63,883 nucleotides of DNA from Sphingobium chungbukense (GCF_001005725.1 NZ_LBIC01000008.1:1-63883); one strand, 5' to 3'. Shown: positions 32,148 through 42,120, numbered from the stretch's first letter. The notes: generated by a model not told the origin, from the letters alone. Program-made: numbers and translations.

Positions 32148-35100
32148 ATGATCGCCCCAATCGTGAATTGGGCGGTTCACAAGCGCTGGCTCGTCCTGCT
32201 TCTGACCGCCATAGCCGCCGTCATCGGCGCCGCCGCCCTGTATCGTCTCCCGATCGACGCGGTGCCGGACATCACCAACAATCAGGTCCAAATCAATATC
32301 AAGGCGCCTGCCCTTTCGCCCGAACTGGTCGAAAAGCAGGTGGCTTTCCCTATCGAAACAGCACTTGCCGGCATCCCCGGTCTGGAGAATACGCGCTCGC
32401 TTAGCCGGAACGGTTTTGCGCAGGTTACGGCTGTCTTCGATGAATCGACGGACATCTATTTTGCACGCCAACAAGTCGGCGAGCGTCTAACCGGGGTCTC
32501 GGAAAATCTTCCCAAGGGCGCTGTCCCTGAAATGGGGCCGATTTCCACTGGTCTGGGCGAGGTCTATATGTGGACCGTCAAGCTCCAGCACCGCAAGGAC
32601 GATAAGCATCTGCCCGGTGAACCCGGCATGCAGCCTGACGGAAGTTATATCACCCCGGAAGGCGACCGTCTCACCGACGAGACTGAACGGGCCACATATC
32701 TGCGCACCACGCAGGACTGGATCGTCAGCCCGCTGCTGAAGAACACCAAGGGCGTCGCCGGCATTGACTCCATCGGCGGCTATGTGAAGCAATTTCAGGT
32801 CGTTCCCGATGTCCAGCGCCTTGCCTCGCTGGGCCTTACCCTCACCGATTTGGGAACCGCACTCGAACGCAACAACACCAGCGTAGGCGGTGGATTCGTC
32901 AACCGCAACGGTGAGGGGTTGGCGGTTCGGTCCGACGCCCTTGTCCGCAACGCCAACGAATTATCGCGCATCATCGTCGCCACGCGCGACGGGACGCCGA
33001 TCACCCTTGGCCAGGTTGCCGCCGTCAAAACCGGGCAGGCCATACGGATGGGTTCGGCATCCGAGAATGGTACGGAGGTCGTCGTTGGCACTGCCATCAT
33101 GCGTATCGGCGAGAATAGCCGCACCGTATCGACGGCCGTCGCAGACCGTCTGCAGGAAATTCAGGCATCGCTTCCGCCTGACGTCATTGTGCAGCCGGTC
33201 CTCAACCGAACCGCACTGGTTAACTCAACGATCAAGACGGTCGCGAAGAATCTGAGCGAAGGTGCCTTGCTCGTCATTGTCGTGCTGTTCGCATTGCTCG
33301 GAAACTTCCGCGCCGCACTGATCGCCGCGATGGTCATCCCGGTTACGATGCTGCTGACCGGCTTTGGGATGCTCAAAGCCGGCGTGTCTGCCAACCTCAT
33401 GAGTTTGGGCGCGCTCGACTTCGGATTGATAGTCGATGGTGCCGTCATCATCGTGGAAAATGCGCTCAGTCGCATGGCGCATCGCCAGGAACATGAAGGT
33501 CGCGTACTGACCCTTCATGAACGGTTGAATGTTGTCGCATCGGCGGCGCGCGAGATGATCCGGCCATCAGTCTATGGTCAGGCCATCATCATTCTTGTTT
33601 ATGTCCCGCTGCTCACCCTGACGGGTGTCGAGGGCAAGACCTTCGTGCCGATGGCGCTTACGGTCATTATCGCGCTGGCTTTTGCCTTCGTTCTTTCCCT
33701 GACGGCCGTGCCGGCAGCAATCGCTATCTGGCTGTCCAATCGTGTGGATGAGAAGGATGGTCGGATCATGAGCTGGCTAAAGGCCCGCTATGAACCCGGT
33801 CTCGACAAAGCGATGAACCGGCCAACCTTGACCATAGGCACGGGTGTCGGTGGCTTCGTGCTGGCCATCGCGGCGTTCATGTCTCTGGGACAGGTCTTCC
33901 TTCCCCAGCTCGATGAGGGCGACCTTCTCATCCAGGCCCTGCGCATCCCGGCCACCTCTGTCCAGCAGAGCCAGGCCATGCAGGTTCCCATCGAGAAGAT
34001 GCTTACGGCTCAGAAAGAGGTGCAATTCGTCTTCTCCAAAACAGGCACGTCCGAACTTTCGTCGGACCCCATGCCACCAAACGCCACCGACATGTTCATC
34101 ATCCTCAAGCCTCGCGATCAGTGGCCCGACCCGAGTCTCACAAAGGCGGATCTAGTCGCTCGCTTCGAAGCCAATCTGAACAAATTCCCCGGCAACGCCT
34201 ATGAGATCACGCAGCCCATCCAGATGCGCTTTAACGAACTGATCGCCGGCGTGCGCGGCGATCTGGCGATCAAGGTGTTCGGTGACGACTTCAACGCCAT
34301 GAACGCCACCGCAGAGAAGATCGCCAGCGTTCTTCGGCGCACTCAGGGCGCTGCGGACGTGAAGGTCGAGCAAACCACGGGCCTACCCATGCTCGACATC
34401 CGGGTGAACCGCGATGCCATGTCCCGTGTCGGTGTGACAGCACAGGACGTACAGGACATCGTGACCGCGACTTTGGGCGGTCGCGAGTCCGGTATGATCT
34501 TCGAGGGCGATCGGCGCTTTCCGGTGGTGATCCGCCTGTCTGAGGCCCAGCGCGCTGACCTCTCTACACTTCAGCAGGTCCAGGTTCCTCTTCCGGGGGG
34601 CAAGTTCGTTCCCCTTGCGAGCGTTGCCGACATCCGGATCGTGGATGGTCCCAACCAGATCAGCCGCGAAAATGGAAAGCGCCGGGTTGTGGTGCAGGCG
34701 AATGTGCGCGGCCGCGATATCGCCAGCGTCGTGGAGGATGCGCGGGCCACCATCGCCAAGGACGTGCGTCTGCCAGCAGGCAGTTATCTCGTATGGGGCG
34801 GCCAGTTTGAAAATCTGGCTTCCGCGCGCGAGCGGTTGCAGCTCGTGATCCCGGCCTGCTTCGTGCTTATCCTGATGCTCCTCTATGGGGCGCTCGGGTC
34901 AGCTCGCGACGCGGCGATTGTGTTCACGGGTGTTCCTCTGGCTTTGGTTGGTGGCGTGCTGCTCCTGTTCTTGCGGGGCATGGACTTCTCCATATCTGCC
35001 GCGGTGGGCTTCATCGCATTGTCCGGTATCGCGGTGCTGAACGGCCTCGTCATGGTCTCCTCCATTCAGGAACTCATGCGACGAGGGATGGACAGGGCAG

Positions 35101-35390
35101 AGGCTGCCCGAACCGGAGCGATCCAACGCCTTCGCCCCGTCGTGATGACTGCATTGGTCGCAAGCCTTGGCTTCGTGCCGATGGCCTTGGGGACAGGCGC
35201 TGGCGCTGAGGTGCAAAAGCCCCTCGCGACCGTGGTTATCGGCGGTCTCATCTCGGCAACGCTGCTCACCTTGTTTGTGCTTCCGACGCTCTATGCCCGC
35301 TACGGCCGGCGCGAGATTCCTCTCTACGAGGATCTTGAAGAGCATGAAGAGCTGCAAGGCGGCGAACAGCATCCGCAACCTCAACACTGA
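32148..35390 (+). CDS. czcA: CzcA-like RND heavy-metal pump
   Basis: 1080 residues from the ATG at 32148. Twelve membrane segments in the RND plan, with two large periplasmic loops. DFGLIVDGAVIIVENALSRM in TM4 is the heavy-metal RND signature with the two Asp residues of the proton path. The start MIAPIVNWAVHKRWLVLLLT and DAVPDITNNQVQI are typical of CzcA/CusA. Without Met clusters a Zn/Cd/Co range is more likely than Cu/Ag. The last gene of czcCBA. A His-rich end (EQHPQPQH) closes it. Confidence 0.94.
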   Translation: MIAPIVNWAVHKRWLVLLLTAIAAVIGAAALYRLPIDAVPDITNNQVQINIKAPALSPELVEKQVAFPIETALAGIPGLENTRSLSRNGFAQVTAVFDESTDIYFARQQVGERLTGVSENLPKGAVPEMGPISTGLGEVYMWTVKLQHRKDDKHLPGEPGMQPDGSYITPEGDRLTDETERATYLRTTQDWIVSPLLKNTKGVAGIDSIGGYVKQFQVVPDVQRLASLGLTLTDLGTALERNNTSVGGGFVNRNGEGLAVRSDALVRNANELSRIIVATRDGTPITLGQVAAVKTGQAIRMGSASENGTEVVVGTAIMRIGENSRTVSTAVADRLQEIQASLPPDVIVQPVLNRTALVNSTIKTVAKNLSEGALLVIVVLFALLGNFRAALIAAMVIPVTMLLTGFGMLKAGVSANLMSLGALDFGLIVDGAVIIVENALSRMAHRQEHEGRVLTLHERLNVVASAAREMIRPSVYGQAIIILVYVPLLTLTGVEGKTFVPMALTVIIALAFAFVLSLTAVPAAIAIWLSNRVDEKDGRIMSWLKARYEPGLDKAMNRPTLTIGTGVGGFVLAIAAFMSLGQVFLPQLDEGDLLIQALRIPATSVQQSQAMQVPIEKMLTAQKEVQFVFSKTGTSELSSDPMPPNATDMFIILKPRDQWPDPSLTKADLVARFEANLNKFPGNAYEITQPIQMRFNELIAGVRGDLAIKVFGDDFNAMNATAEKIASVLRRTQGAADVKVEQTTGLPMLDIRVNRDAMSRVGVTAQDVQDIVTATLGGRESGMIFEGDRRFPVVIRLSEAQRADLSTLQQVQVPLPGGKFVPLASVADIRIVDGPNQISRENGKRRVVVQANVRGRDIASVVEDARATIAKDVRLPAGSYLVWGGQFENLASARERLQLVIPACFVLILMLLYGALGSARDAAIVFTGVPLALVGGVLLLFLRGMDFSISAAVGFIALSGIAVLNGLVMVSSIQELMRRGMDRAEAARTGAIQRLRPVVMTALVASLGFVPMALGTGAGAEVQKPLATVVIGGLISATLLTLFVLPTLYARYGRREIPLYEDLEEHEELQGGEQHPQPQH

Positions 35391-35455
35391 TGGGCGAGGG
35401 GGAGGGCATGTGCGTCATGGTCTCCCCGTCCTCAAAGATAGTGAGGAAATGGAAC

Positions 35456-35950
35456 ATGATTGAGGAAACCGTTTTTACGGCGCCGATTTCACAGTTGAGG
35501 AGCTGGAGCTTCATTTCGGAACTTGCCGGATATGAGCATTGGCATCCCAACTATCGGTTCAGTCAGCTTAATGCGCAGGCAACGCACGCCCAGCTCTCGT
35601 TGAAACTGTTCGATCGGCGGCGAGCCAGGCTCTGGATCGAAATCGACCATATTAATAAGCCACAGGGTTTTGGTTGGCGCGGCCAGATCAGCGGCCTTTT
35701 CAAGTTCAGTGAACGCTACGAAATCCTCCCCGCCAAGACCGGCGCGGAAGTTCGCCATATCTTCGAACTGCGAGGCGGGCTGGGCAGTATCTTAGGGTGG
35801 TTCTCACGTCGCACGATACGCGAAGAGATGCAGGAACATGATTGCGCCCTGCTGAAAGCCCTCAAGAAGCGCGCGTTACGTCCGCCCCACGGCAAGGCGC
35901 AACTCAAACTCGTATCGACGGCCCCAACACGCGGATCGGCCAATGACTGA
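35456..35950 (+). CDS. SRPBCC (START-like) family protein
   Basis: 164 residues from the ATG at 35456 (GAGGAA 7 bases before). MIEETVFTAPISQLRSWSFI, ELAGYEHWHPNYRFSQ and the later ERYEILPAKTGAEVRHIFEL follow the polyketide-cyclase/SRPBCC beta-grip with its closing helix (IREEMQEHDCALLKALKKRA). Such proteins bind small hydrophobic ligands. Often seen in metal cargo blocks, role unknown. 65 bases after czcA, probably cotranscribed. Confidence 0.75.
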   Translation: MIEETVFTAPISQLRSWSFISELAGYEHWHPNYRFSQLNAQATHAQLSLKLFDRRRARLWIEIDHINKPQGFGWRGQISGLFKFSERYEILPAKTGAEVRHIFELRGGLGSILGWFSRRTIREEMQEHDCALLKALKKRALRPPHGKAQLKLVSTAPTRGSAND

Positions 35951-36024
35951 GCCGAACCCTCGTTTCGTAACACCGATCGCATCAGCGCGCCGCCGTCGGC
36001 GCGCCCCATATGAAAGGATTTGTC

Positions 36025-36336
36025 ATGGTAGATAATGCTGCCCATCAAGGCCTCCCTTGCCCCGTTTGCAAAGTCGATCTCGTCATGAGCGAGCGGCAAG
36101 GCATCGAAATCGATTATTGCCCGCAATGCCGGGGCGTCTGGCTCGATCGCGGCGAACTGGACAAGATCATCGAACGCAGCATGGCCGAGCAGCCGGCCTA
36201 TCAGGAGCCGAGCAGCACGCTGGGGATGTTCGGCGACAAACATGGCCGGAGTGGCAAGCATGGCGGCGGCCACGGGAGCGGCCACGGCGGTGGACATGGC
36301 GGGCGCAAGGGCTTCCTGCGCAACCTGTTCGACTAA
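36025..36336 (+). CDS. TFIIB-type zinc-ribbon protein
   Basis: 103 residues from the ATG at 36025, chosen for the AAAGGA 7 bases upstream. CPVCKVDLV and then CPQCRGVWLDRGELDKI is the zf-TFIIB domain (four Cys, WLDRGEL). The C-terminal third is Gly- and His-rich (KHGGGHGSGHGGGHGG), able to hold metal ions. Common in plasmid metal blocks. It may act as a metal store or chaperone. Confidence 0.83.
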   Translation: MVDNAAHQGLPCPVCKVDLVMSERQGIEIDYCPQCRGVWLDRGELDKIIERSMAEQPAYQEPSSTLGMFGDKHGRSGKHGGGHGSGHGGGHGGRKGFLRNLFD

Positions 36337-36395
36337 TCAGCAATGAATCGGCCACCGCACCAATTTGAGCCTTTCGGGACGTGCGAGATGGCCCG

Positions 36396-36433
36396 CGCCA
36401 TGGGCGCCACGCCCCCCTTGGGCGCCCATGGCG
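36396..36433. promoter_or_regulatory. 13-bp perfect inverted repeat
   Basis: CGCCATGGGCGCC (36396-36408) pairs with GGCGCCCATGGCG (36421-36433) over a 12-base loop, 59 bases after the zinc-ribbon gene and just before the next one. A terminator or a transcript-stabilising stem inside the metal block. No T-run. Confidence 0.55.
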
Positions 36434-36459
36434 ATAGATTTGCACAGTGGAGATGCCGG

Positions 36460-36891
36460 ATGGGCAAGTGGAGGACTACCGGGTTGTTGCCGCTGCCCCT
36501 GCTCATTGTTGGCGGGGCCGCTGCCATAGCCGTTCTGACAGCATGTTCTGACCGTACTGCCGGCGATGACCCTGACGGAAGACATGATCGCAGTTCGCTG
36601 CCGGCGCTGATCGGTGAGCAGATCTATGCCTGTGACGACGGCTCCAAATATGATGCCGACTTTCTTGCCGACGGGCTGACCCTAGATATGGCTCGGCTGC
36701 CCGCCGAAAAGCCGGTGCGACTGTCGGCGCCAGCAACTGGCCTGACCTATGTGGGTCATAATCTCAACGTGGCCATCTCCGGCAGCGGCGCGCTGACGAT
36801 GACCCGTCCTGATCGCAAGCCTGTGCGGTGCCTTCGCATCCGCTCAGAACAGGCGATCGGTAACTCCACAAAGGAGGGTGCAGGTGGCTGA
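36460..36891 (+). CDS. MliC-like periplasmic lipoprotein
   Basis: 143 residues from the ATG at 36460 (GGAG 8 bases before). The signal with lipobox VLTAC gives a lipoprotein. The mature part YACDDGSKYDADFLADGLTL, SAPATGLTYVGHNLNVAI and KPVRCLR resembles the MliC/C-type lysozyme inhibitor fold, with its paired Cys. The match is partial, so the function is uncertain. Its end overlaps the CDF gene by 8 bases. Confidence 0.65.
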   Translation: MGKWRTTGLLPLPLLIVGGAAAIAVLTACSDRTAGDDPDGRHDRSSLPALIGEQIYACDDGSKYDADFLADGLTLDMARLPAEKPVRLSAPATGLTYVGHNLNVAISGSGALTMTRPDRKPVRCLRIRSEQAIGNSTKEGAGG

Positions 36892-37498
36892 CATCCCTTC
36901 CAATGGATCTTCGGCAATCGAACGGCGGACACTCTGGATCGTCCTGCTGTTGAATGCGGCCATTTCGGCGGCTTTTTTCGTCACGGGGTTGGTCGGCGAT
37001 TCAAGTGCGTTGATCGCCAATGGTGTCGATAATCTCTCAGATGCCGCCGTCTATGCGCTCAGCATTGCGGCTTTGACGCGCGGCCCGGTGTGGAAGACCC
37101 GCGCAGCTTCTGTGTCAGGGATCATGCTGCTGGCCTTTGCCGTGGGCATCCTTGCCGACGTGGTGCGGCGCTATATCTACGGCAGCGAGCCGATCGGCAG
37201 TGATATGATGGTCATGTCGGCAATAGCGGGGGTGGTCAATTACGTCTGCCTCAGACTGCTTCAGAAACTTGACGCCCCCGACGTCAATCTGCGGGCAGCC
37301 ACAACTTTCAGCTTCAACGATTTCGTCTCGAACGGCGGAATATTGGTCGCCGGCGGCTTGGTCATTTGGCTGGAGACCAACTGGCCTGATCTGGTCGTCG
37401 GGTTTCTGACGGCCGCCATCGCCATCAAAGGCGGTCTCGAAATTCTCAAGGACGCCGGGAATGAAGCGAGCGCAAATCGAGAGGCAGGACTGAAATGA
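36884..37498 (+). CDS. CDF-family cation transporter
   Basis: 204 residues from the GTG at 36884, which has AAGGAGG ending 6 bases upstream. Six membrane helices. [20 protein letters not shown] carries the Asn/Asp site of TM2 and [16 protein letters not shown] that of TM5. There is no long cytosolic C-terminal domain, so it is the short CzcD-like form. It moves Zn, Co or Cd from the cytosol in exchange for protons and works ahead of the RND pump. Confidence 0.85.
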   Translation: MADIPSNGSSAIERRTLWIVLLLNAAISAAFFVTGLVGDSSALIANGVDNLSDAAVYALSIAALTRGPVWKTRAASVSGIMLLAFAVGILADVVRRYIYGSEPIGSDMMVMSAIAGVVNYVCLRLLQKLDAPDVNLRAATTFSFNDFVSNGGILVAGGLVIWLETNWPDLVVGFLTAAIAIKGGLEILKDAGNEASANREAGLK

Positions 37499-37875
37499 CA
37501 TCATATCGGATGAAGGGCGTGACGCTCATCGGCCTGAGCATGGCCATGGCGATATCCTCGCCGGCGGCGGCGCAGCATGCCGATCACCAGCGCGCGTCGC
37601 CTGCCCCTAGAGAGGTCGCTTCGACCACCGAATATCGCGCCATCAACAGCCGGATGCATGGGGCGATGGACGTCCCATTTTCAGGTGACGCCGATGTGGA
37701 CTTCATGCGCGCGATGATCCCCCATCATGAAGGTGCGATCGCCATGGCCGAGGTCGAACTGAAATATGGGCGCGACCCAGAGGTTCGGCGCCTCGCCAGT
37801 GAGGTCATCAAAGCCCAGCGGCAGGAAATCGCAGAAATGCGCGCCTGGCTTGCCAATCATGAGCGGCAGAAATGA
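37495..37875 (+). CDS. DUF305 periplasmic metal-binding protein
   Basis: 126 residues. The start overlaps the CDF stop (ATGA). The signal peptide ends [40 protein letters not shown] and [16 protein letters not shown] form the DUF305 four-helix fold with conserved Met, His and Asp. CopM-type members bind copper or silver in the periplasm. It would be a metallochaperone of the block. Confidence 0.87.
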   Translation: MTSYRMKGVTLIGLSMAMAISSPAAAQHADHQRASPAPREVASTTEYRAINSRMHGAMDVPFSGDADVDFMRAMIPHHEGAIAMAEVELKYGRDPEVRRLASEVIKAQRQEIAEMRAWLANHERQK

Positions 37876-37939
37876 ACAGGCGCGGCTCAATCCACTCATT
37901 TGCTCTGCATGAAACAATCCAAAGATCGGAGATGGACGC

Positions 37940-40450
37940 ATGACCGAGAAGCTGAAACTCGACATACCGCTGGTGCTGCCGGAGGTAGCGGACACTGCCG
38001 ATGCTTGCGTTGGTCGCCTGCTGAAATCCATCGAGAGCAGGGCAGGGGTTGAAACGGTGCATGTCGTCGCGGCCGTCGATAGCGCGCCGGCAAAGCTGTG
38101 CGTCCACTACGACCCCGACCAGCTTTCGATGCAACGCATCCGCGACTTCGTTCAGAGCGCGGGCGCTTCGATCAGCGACCGCTACGGCCATGCCCATTGG
38201 GACATGACAGGTATCGGGCATCAGCGTCGGGCCAGGACCGTGGGCGATAAATTACGCGGTCTGCCCGGAGTGCTTGAGGCCAGCGCGGATGCATCGGGCA
38301 AGGTTCGGGTCGAGTTTGATCGGGAGGAGACTTCCGACAAGATCATCCTTTCGGAACTGGCTCGGATGGGCGTCAGGCCGATCGCTCGTGCCAAGGCGCA
38401 AGAGGATCATTCCGGCCATTCCCACGGCTCGGAAAAGGCGAAGGCTGGGGAAAGCCATGCTGGACACGACCATGGCAGCGAAGACGGTGGCCATGAACAT
38501 GGCGGCATTTTCGGCGCCAATACCGAGCTGGTCTTTGCGCTGCTATGCGGTGCATTGCTGGGGATAGGCTATGGCATCGAAAAGCTGCTGGTCGGGGCGC
38601 CATCGTGGTTGCCCACGGCCTGCTATGTTGGAGGTTATTTCTTCGGCGGCTTTTTCACGCTGCGCGAGGCCATCGATAATCTGAAACTCCGCAAGTTCGA
38701 AATCGATACGCTTATGCTGGTCGCGGCTGCCGGTGCCGCCGCGCTTGGAGCCTTCGCCGAAGGCGCGTTGTTGCTCTTCCTCTTCAGCCTGGGCCACGCA
38801 CTCGAACATTATGCCATGGGGCGCGCGAAGCGCGCGATCGAGGCGCTGGCAGAGCTGGCACCACGGACCGCCCTGGTTCGCGGCAAGGATGGAAGCACCC
38901 ATGAAGTCCCGGTGGAGGATCTAGCGATCGGTGACGTCATCGTCGTCAAGCCGGATGAGCGGGTTGCCGCCGACGGCTTCGTCATCAAGGGGACCAGCGC
39001 AATCAATCAGGCCCCTGTCACTGGCGAGAGCATGCCAGTTGATAAAAAGCCGGTTGCGGACGCCGCTGCTGCGCGCGCAAACGCAGATCGCCTGGATGCA
39101 GAGTCTCGCGTCTTCGCCGGGACGATCAATGGCAGCGGGCTGCTCGAAATCGAAGTGATACGCCTTTCGAGCGAAAGCACGCTCGCCAAGGTGGTCAAGA
39201 TGGTGAGCGAAGCAGAGACGCAAAAATCGCCAACCCAACGATTCACCGACAAGTTTGAGCGTGTTTTCGTCCCGGCTGTTCTCGCGCTGGCCTTCATCCT
39301 CCTGTTCGCGTGGGTGGTGGTCGATGAGCCATTCCGCGACAGCTTCTATCGGGCCATGGCGGTGCTGGTGGCGGCCAGCCCCTGTGCGCTCGCCATCGCA
39401 ACGCCTAGTGCGGTTCTGTCCGGGGTGGCGAGGGCAGCGCGCGGTGGCGTGCTGGTAAAGGGTGGCGCGCCGTTGGAGCTGCTGGGGTCGCTTAACGCCA
39501 TAGCCTTCGACAAGACGGGGACGCTCACCAAAGGCGAGCCGCGCATCCAGAAAGTCATCACCGCGCCCGGTGTCGAAGAGGAAGAACTGATGGCTATCGC
39601 TGTCGCGGTTGAATCGCTGAGCGATCATCCGCTCGCGCAGGCGATAGCGCGCGATGGCAAGGACTATGTTCGCAACAGGCCGATTCCCGAGGCCAGCAAT
39701 CTGAAAAGCCTGACTGGGCGGGGTGTTTCGGCGTTGGTGGACGTCGATGAGGTGCTGATCGGCAAGGCGGAAATGTTCGGGAACGATGGCATCCCGCCCC
39801 TTTCCGCGCAAATGGCCGAGGCGATCGAGGAGCTGCGCAAAGGTGGCTTCACATCGATGATCGTGCGCAGGGATGGTCAGGATCTCGGTGCGATCGGGCT
39901 GTTGGATACGCCGCGTGAGGCGGCACGCGCTACCCTGGAGAAGCTGCGGGCGCTCGGCATCGAGCGCATGATTATGATCTCTGGCGACAATCAGCGGGTG
40001 GCGGATGCCGTCGCCAAGCAGGTCGGCATCGACGAGGCGTGGGGCGACCTTATGCCCGACGATAAGGTCGAGGCGATCAAGAAACTGAGGGCGCAGGCAA
40101 AGGTCGCCATGGTCGGGGATGGCGTCAATGACGCACCAGCCATGGCTACGGCCACGGTCGGAATTGCGATGGGCGCTGCCGGATCAGACGTCGCTCTCGA
40201 AACTGCCGATGTCGCGTTGATGGCCGACGACCTTGCGCATCTGCCATTTGCCGTTGGCCTCAGCCGGCATACCCGATGGATCATTCGCCAGAATGTTTTC
40301 GTGAGCCTGGGCGTCGTCGCCTTTCTGGTTCCAGCGACTATCCTTGGGCTGGGCATCGGGCCAGCGGTGGCTGTCCATGAAGGCTCGACACTTTTAGTCG
40401 TGGTCAACGCGCTGCGGCTCCTGGCCTATCGCGACACGACGAAGGGATGA
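37940..40450 (+). CDS. P1B-4-type heavy-metal ATPase
   Basis: 836 residues. The N-terminus lacks a CxxC HMA domain but has a His-rich stretch (HSGHSHGSEKAKAG, HDHGSEDGGHEHGG, about residues 155-190). SPC in VAASPCALAIATPS, with HEGST in the last helices (AVAVHEGSTLLVVVNALRLL), marks the P1B-4 class (Co/Fe/Ni/Zn), not the CPC class of ZntA or CopA. DKTGTLTKGEP holds the phosphorylated Asp, TGES the A-domain and GDGVNDAPAMA the hinge. It exports the ion into the periplasm at the cost of ATP. Confidence 0.92.
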   Translation: MTEKLKLDIPLVLPEVADTADACVGRLLKSIESRAGVETVHVVAAVDSAPAKLCVHYDPDQLSMQRIRDFVQSAGASISDRYGHAHWDMTGIGHQRRARTVGDKLRGLPGVLEASADASGKVRVEFDREETSDKIILSELARMGVRPIARAKAQEDHSGHSHGSEKAKAGESHAGHDHGSEDGGHEHGGIFGANTELVFALLCGALLGIGYGIEKLLVGAPSWLPTACYVGGYFFGGFFTLREAIDNLKLRKFEIDTLMLVAAAGAAALGAFAEGALLLFLFSLGHALEHYAMGRAKRAIEALAELAPRTALVRGKDGSTHEVPVEDLAIGDVIVVKPDERVAADGFVIKGTSAINQAPVTGESMPVDKKPVADAAAARANADRLDAESRVFAGTINGSGLLEIEVIRLSSESTLAKVVKMVSEAETQKSPTQRFTDKFERVFVPAVLALAFILLFAWVVVDEPFRDSFYRAMAVLVAASPCALAIATPSAVLSGVARAARGGVLVKGGAPLELLGSLNAIAFDKTGTLTKGEPRIQKVITAPGVEEEELMAIAVAVESLSDHPLAQAIARDGKDYVRNRPIPEASNLKSLTGRGVSALVDVDEVLIGKAEMFGNDGIPPLSAQMAEAIEELRKGGFTSMIVRRDGQDLGAIGLLDTPREAARATLEKLRALGIERMIMISGDNQRVADAVAKQVGIDEAWGDLMPDDKVEAIKKLRAQAKVAMVGDGVNDAPAMATATVGIAMGAAGSDVALETADVALMADDLAHLPFAVGLSRHTRWIIRQNVFVSLGVVAFLVPATILGLGIGPAVAVHEGSTLLVVVNALRLLAYRDTTKG

Positions 40451-40490
40451 GCTGTCGGTCCATATCAATGGTGTCGTTGTGGCGCCGAAC

Positions 40491-40961
40491 ATGGCCGCGA
40501 TGATGCTGATCGCGCCGTCATGGTGGGAGACCGCCACCCACATCCTCAGCTTGGGCGCTGCCTATGCGCTCGCGCTGCCGGTGGGGTGGGACCGGGAAAA
40601 GGATGAGCGGAGCGCAGGCATCCGTACCTTTCCACTCGTCGCCATCGCCAGTTGCGGATTCGTGCTGGTCGGCATCGCTATCCTTGGTCGGACGTCGCCT
40701 GCGCAGGCCCGAATCCTTGAAGGCTTGATTACCGGCGTCGGTTTTATCGGTGGCGGCGCGATCCTGAAGCATCGCGGCAAAGCGTCGGGCACCGCTACGG
40801 CCGCCAGCCTTTGGGCGACCGGCGCGCTGGGTGCGGCCGTAGGCTACGGCCTTTATGACATCGCTGTGGTCCTCAGCTTGACCACGTTCCTGACCCTGCG
40901 CGGCTCTCGCCGTTTGAAGCGCGCGACACATGACAGCAGCGCGTCCCCGGAGAAGGCATGA
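40491..40961 (+). CDS. MgtC/SapB-family membrane protein
   Basis: 156 residues from the ATG at 40491. A GTG at 40479 is an alternative, and neither has a clear ribosome site. Four to five helices. LPVGWDREKDERSAGIRTFP, LEGLITGVGFIGGGAILKHR and TATAASLWATGALGAAVGYG are the MgtC core. MgtC proteins affect Mg2+ homeostasis and the F1F0 ATPase. It stands in a metal block and overlaps the ZIP gene (ATGA). Confidence 0.85.
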   Translation: MAAMMLIAPSWWETATHILSLGAAYALALPVGWDREKDERSAGIRTFPLVAIASCGFVLVGIAILGRTSPAQARILEGLITGVGFIGGGAILKHRGKASGTATAASLWATGALGAAVGYGLYDIAVVLSLTTFLTLRGSRRLKRATHDSSASPEKA

Positions 40962-41644
40962 TGTCGGCGATACTCTACACCCTCATCCCGCTGGCAGCCG
41001 TCATCATAGGGGCGGTGCTGTCAGTCGTTCGTCGCCCCGGTCCCACATTTGTAAGCGGGATGCAGCACCTGGCTGCAGGCGTTGTCTTTGCAGCGGCGGC
41101 ATCGGAGGTTCTTCCGCAGATCAAACATGGCGCGTCGCCTGTAGCCACGCTGATCGGCGGATTGGTCGGACTAGGCGTCATGCTCCTGCTCAAAGTGGTG
41201 GAGGGCAGAGCCAAGGGGCCAGTGGCAATGCTGGGCGCGGTCGGGATCGATATTCTTGTCGACGGCCTCGTTCTGGGGTTGGCCTTTCTCGCTGGCGAAA
41301 AGGCCGGGTTGCTGTTGACGGTCGCCCTGACGCTTGAAGTCCTGTTCCTGGGGCTGACAGTGACGGCCGAGCTTGGTGAAACGATCGTTTCGCGATGGCG
41401 GATTGTGGGCATCACGGCCGCCTTGGGTCTTCTCCTACCGTTTGGTGCATGGATAGCAGCGCCGGTTGCCCTGTTTCCCCCAACCATCATCGTTGGCTTT
41501 TTGAGCTTCGGCATGGTGGCTCTGCTCTACCTCGTAACAGAGGAATTGCTGGTCGAGGCGCATGAACGGCCCGACAGCCCTCTTGTCAGCGCAATGTTTT
41601 TCGTTGGCTATCTCGGACTCCTCCTGTTGGAGGAGTTGATGTGA
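40958..41644 (+). CDS. ZIP-family metal transporter
   Basis: 228 residues, seven to eight helices. QHLAAGVVFAAAASEVLPQI is the TM4-like ZIP helix, and the later LVTEELLVEAHERPDSPLVS matches the C-terminal conserved part. The central GIDILVDGLVLGLAFLAGEK carries the acidic residues of the binuclear site, although the usual HN pair is an ID-VDG pattern here. ZIP proteins import divalent metals, a curious member of an efflux block. It could balance supply or run in reverse. Confidence 0.8.
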   Translation: MMSAILYTLIPLAAVIIGAVLSVVRRPGPTFVSGMQHLAAGVVFAAAASEVLPQIKHGASPVATLIGGLVGLGVMLLLKVVEGRAKGPVAMLGAVGIDILVDGLVLGLAFLAGEKAGLLLTVALTLEVLFLGLTVTAELGETIVSRWRIVGITAALGLLLPFGAWIAAPVALFPPTIIVGFLSFGMVALLYLVTEELLVEAHERPDSPLVSAMFFVGYLGLLLLEELM

Positions 41645-42120
41645 TCGCCCCTGCTAACAGACCGCGCGTTCGCCGGATCTCTGTATTGGCAGTTCAGTTG
41701 GCAGCTTTGGTTGCCGTGCTGATCGGTACGATGGTGTTTTTCGTCAGGTTCGTGGCGGCGCCGACGCCGCATTCCACGCCGCAGACCGTCAATCTCACTA
41801 TCATTGTGGAGCCGGGGGGATCGCAGCAAGTCAACGGATACCTTGAGTCCGGGGACCGCATGGCGCTCTCCTGGCGGACCGACGGTGCCGACCTTGGCTA
41901 TCGCTATCATGTCGAGAGCGGACATGAGACGCCGAGCATCTTGGCAATCGGGCTGTCCAGTGACGGCGCTCAACAGTTCAAGGCCGAACATGGCGGCTTC
42001 TACGGCATCGGTCTTCGGAATTTCACGGGTCGCAGAGTGACCGTGACCCTGAAGGCCACCGGCACCTTTGAATATTTCAGGGCGATGTTCGCTCAGGGCA
42101 AGCGAGAGGCCCCCAAGTGA
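41641..42120 (+). CDS. membrane-anchored periplasmic protein of the metal block
   Basis: 159 residues from a GTG that overlaps the ZIP stop. A helix (ISVLAVQLAALVAVLIGTMV, about residues 13-32) anchors it, and the rest is beta-rich (VNLTIIVEPGGSQQVNGYLE, RTDGADLGYRYHVES). Similar anchor proteins often close such operons. Function unknown. Confidence 0.7.
   Translation: MIAPANRPRVRRISVLAVQLAALVAVLIGTMVFFVRFVAAPTPHSTPQTVNLTIIVEPGGSQQVNGYLESGDRMALSWRTDGADLGYRYHVESGHETPSILAIGLSSDGAQQFKAEHGGFYGIGLRNFTGRRVTVTLKATGTFEYFRAMFAQGKREAPK

Noticed and set aside
38921..39811. 296-codon open frame on the minus strand
   Set aside because: Antisense to the P-type ATPase core.
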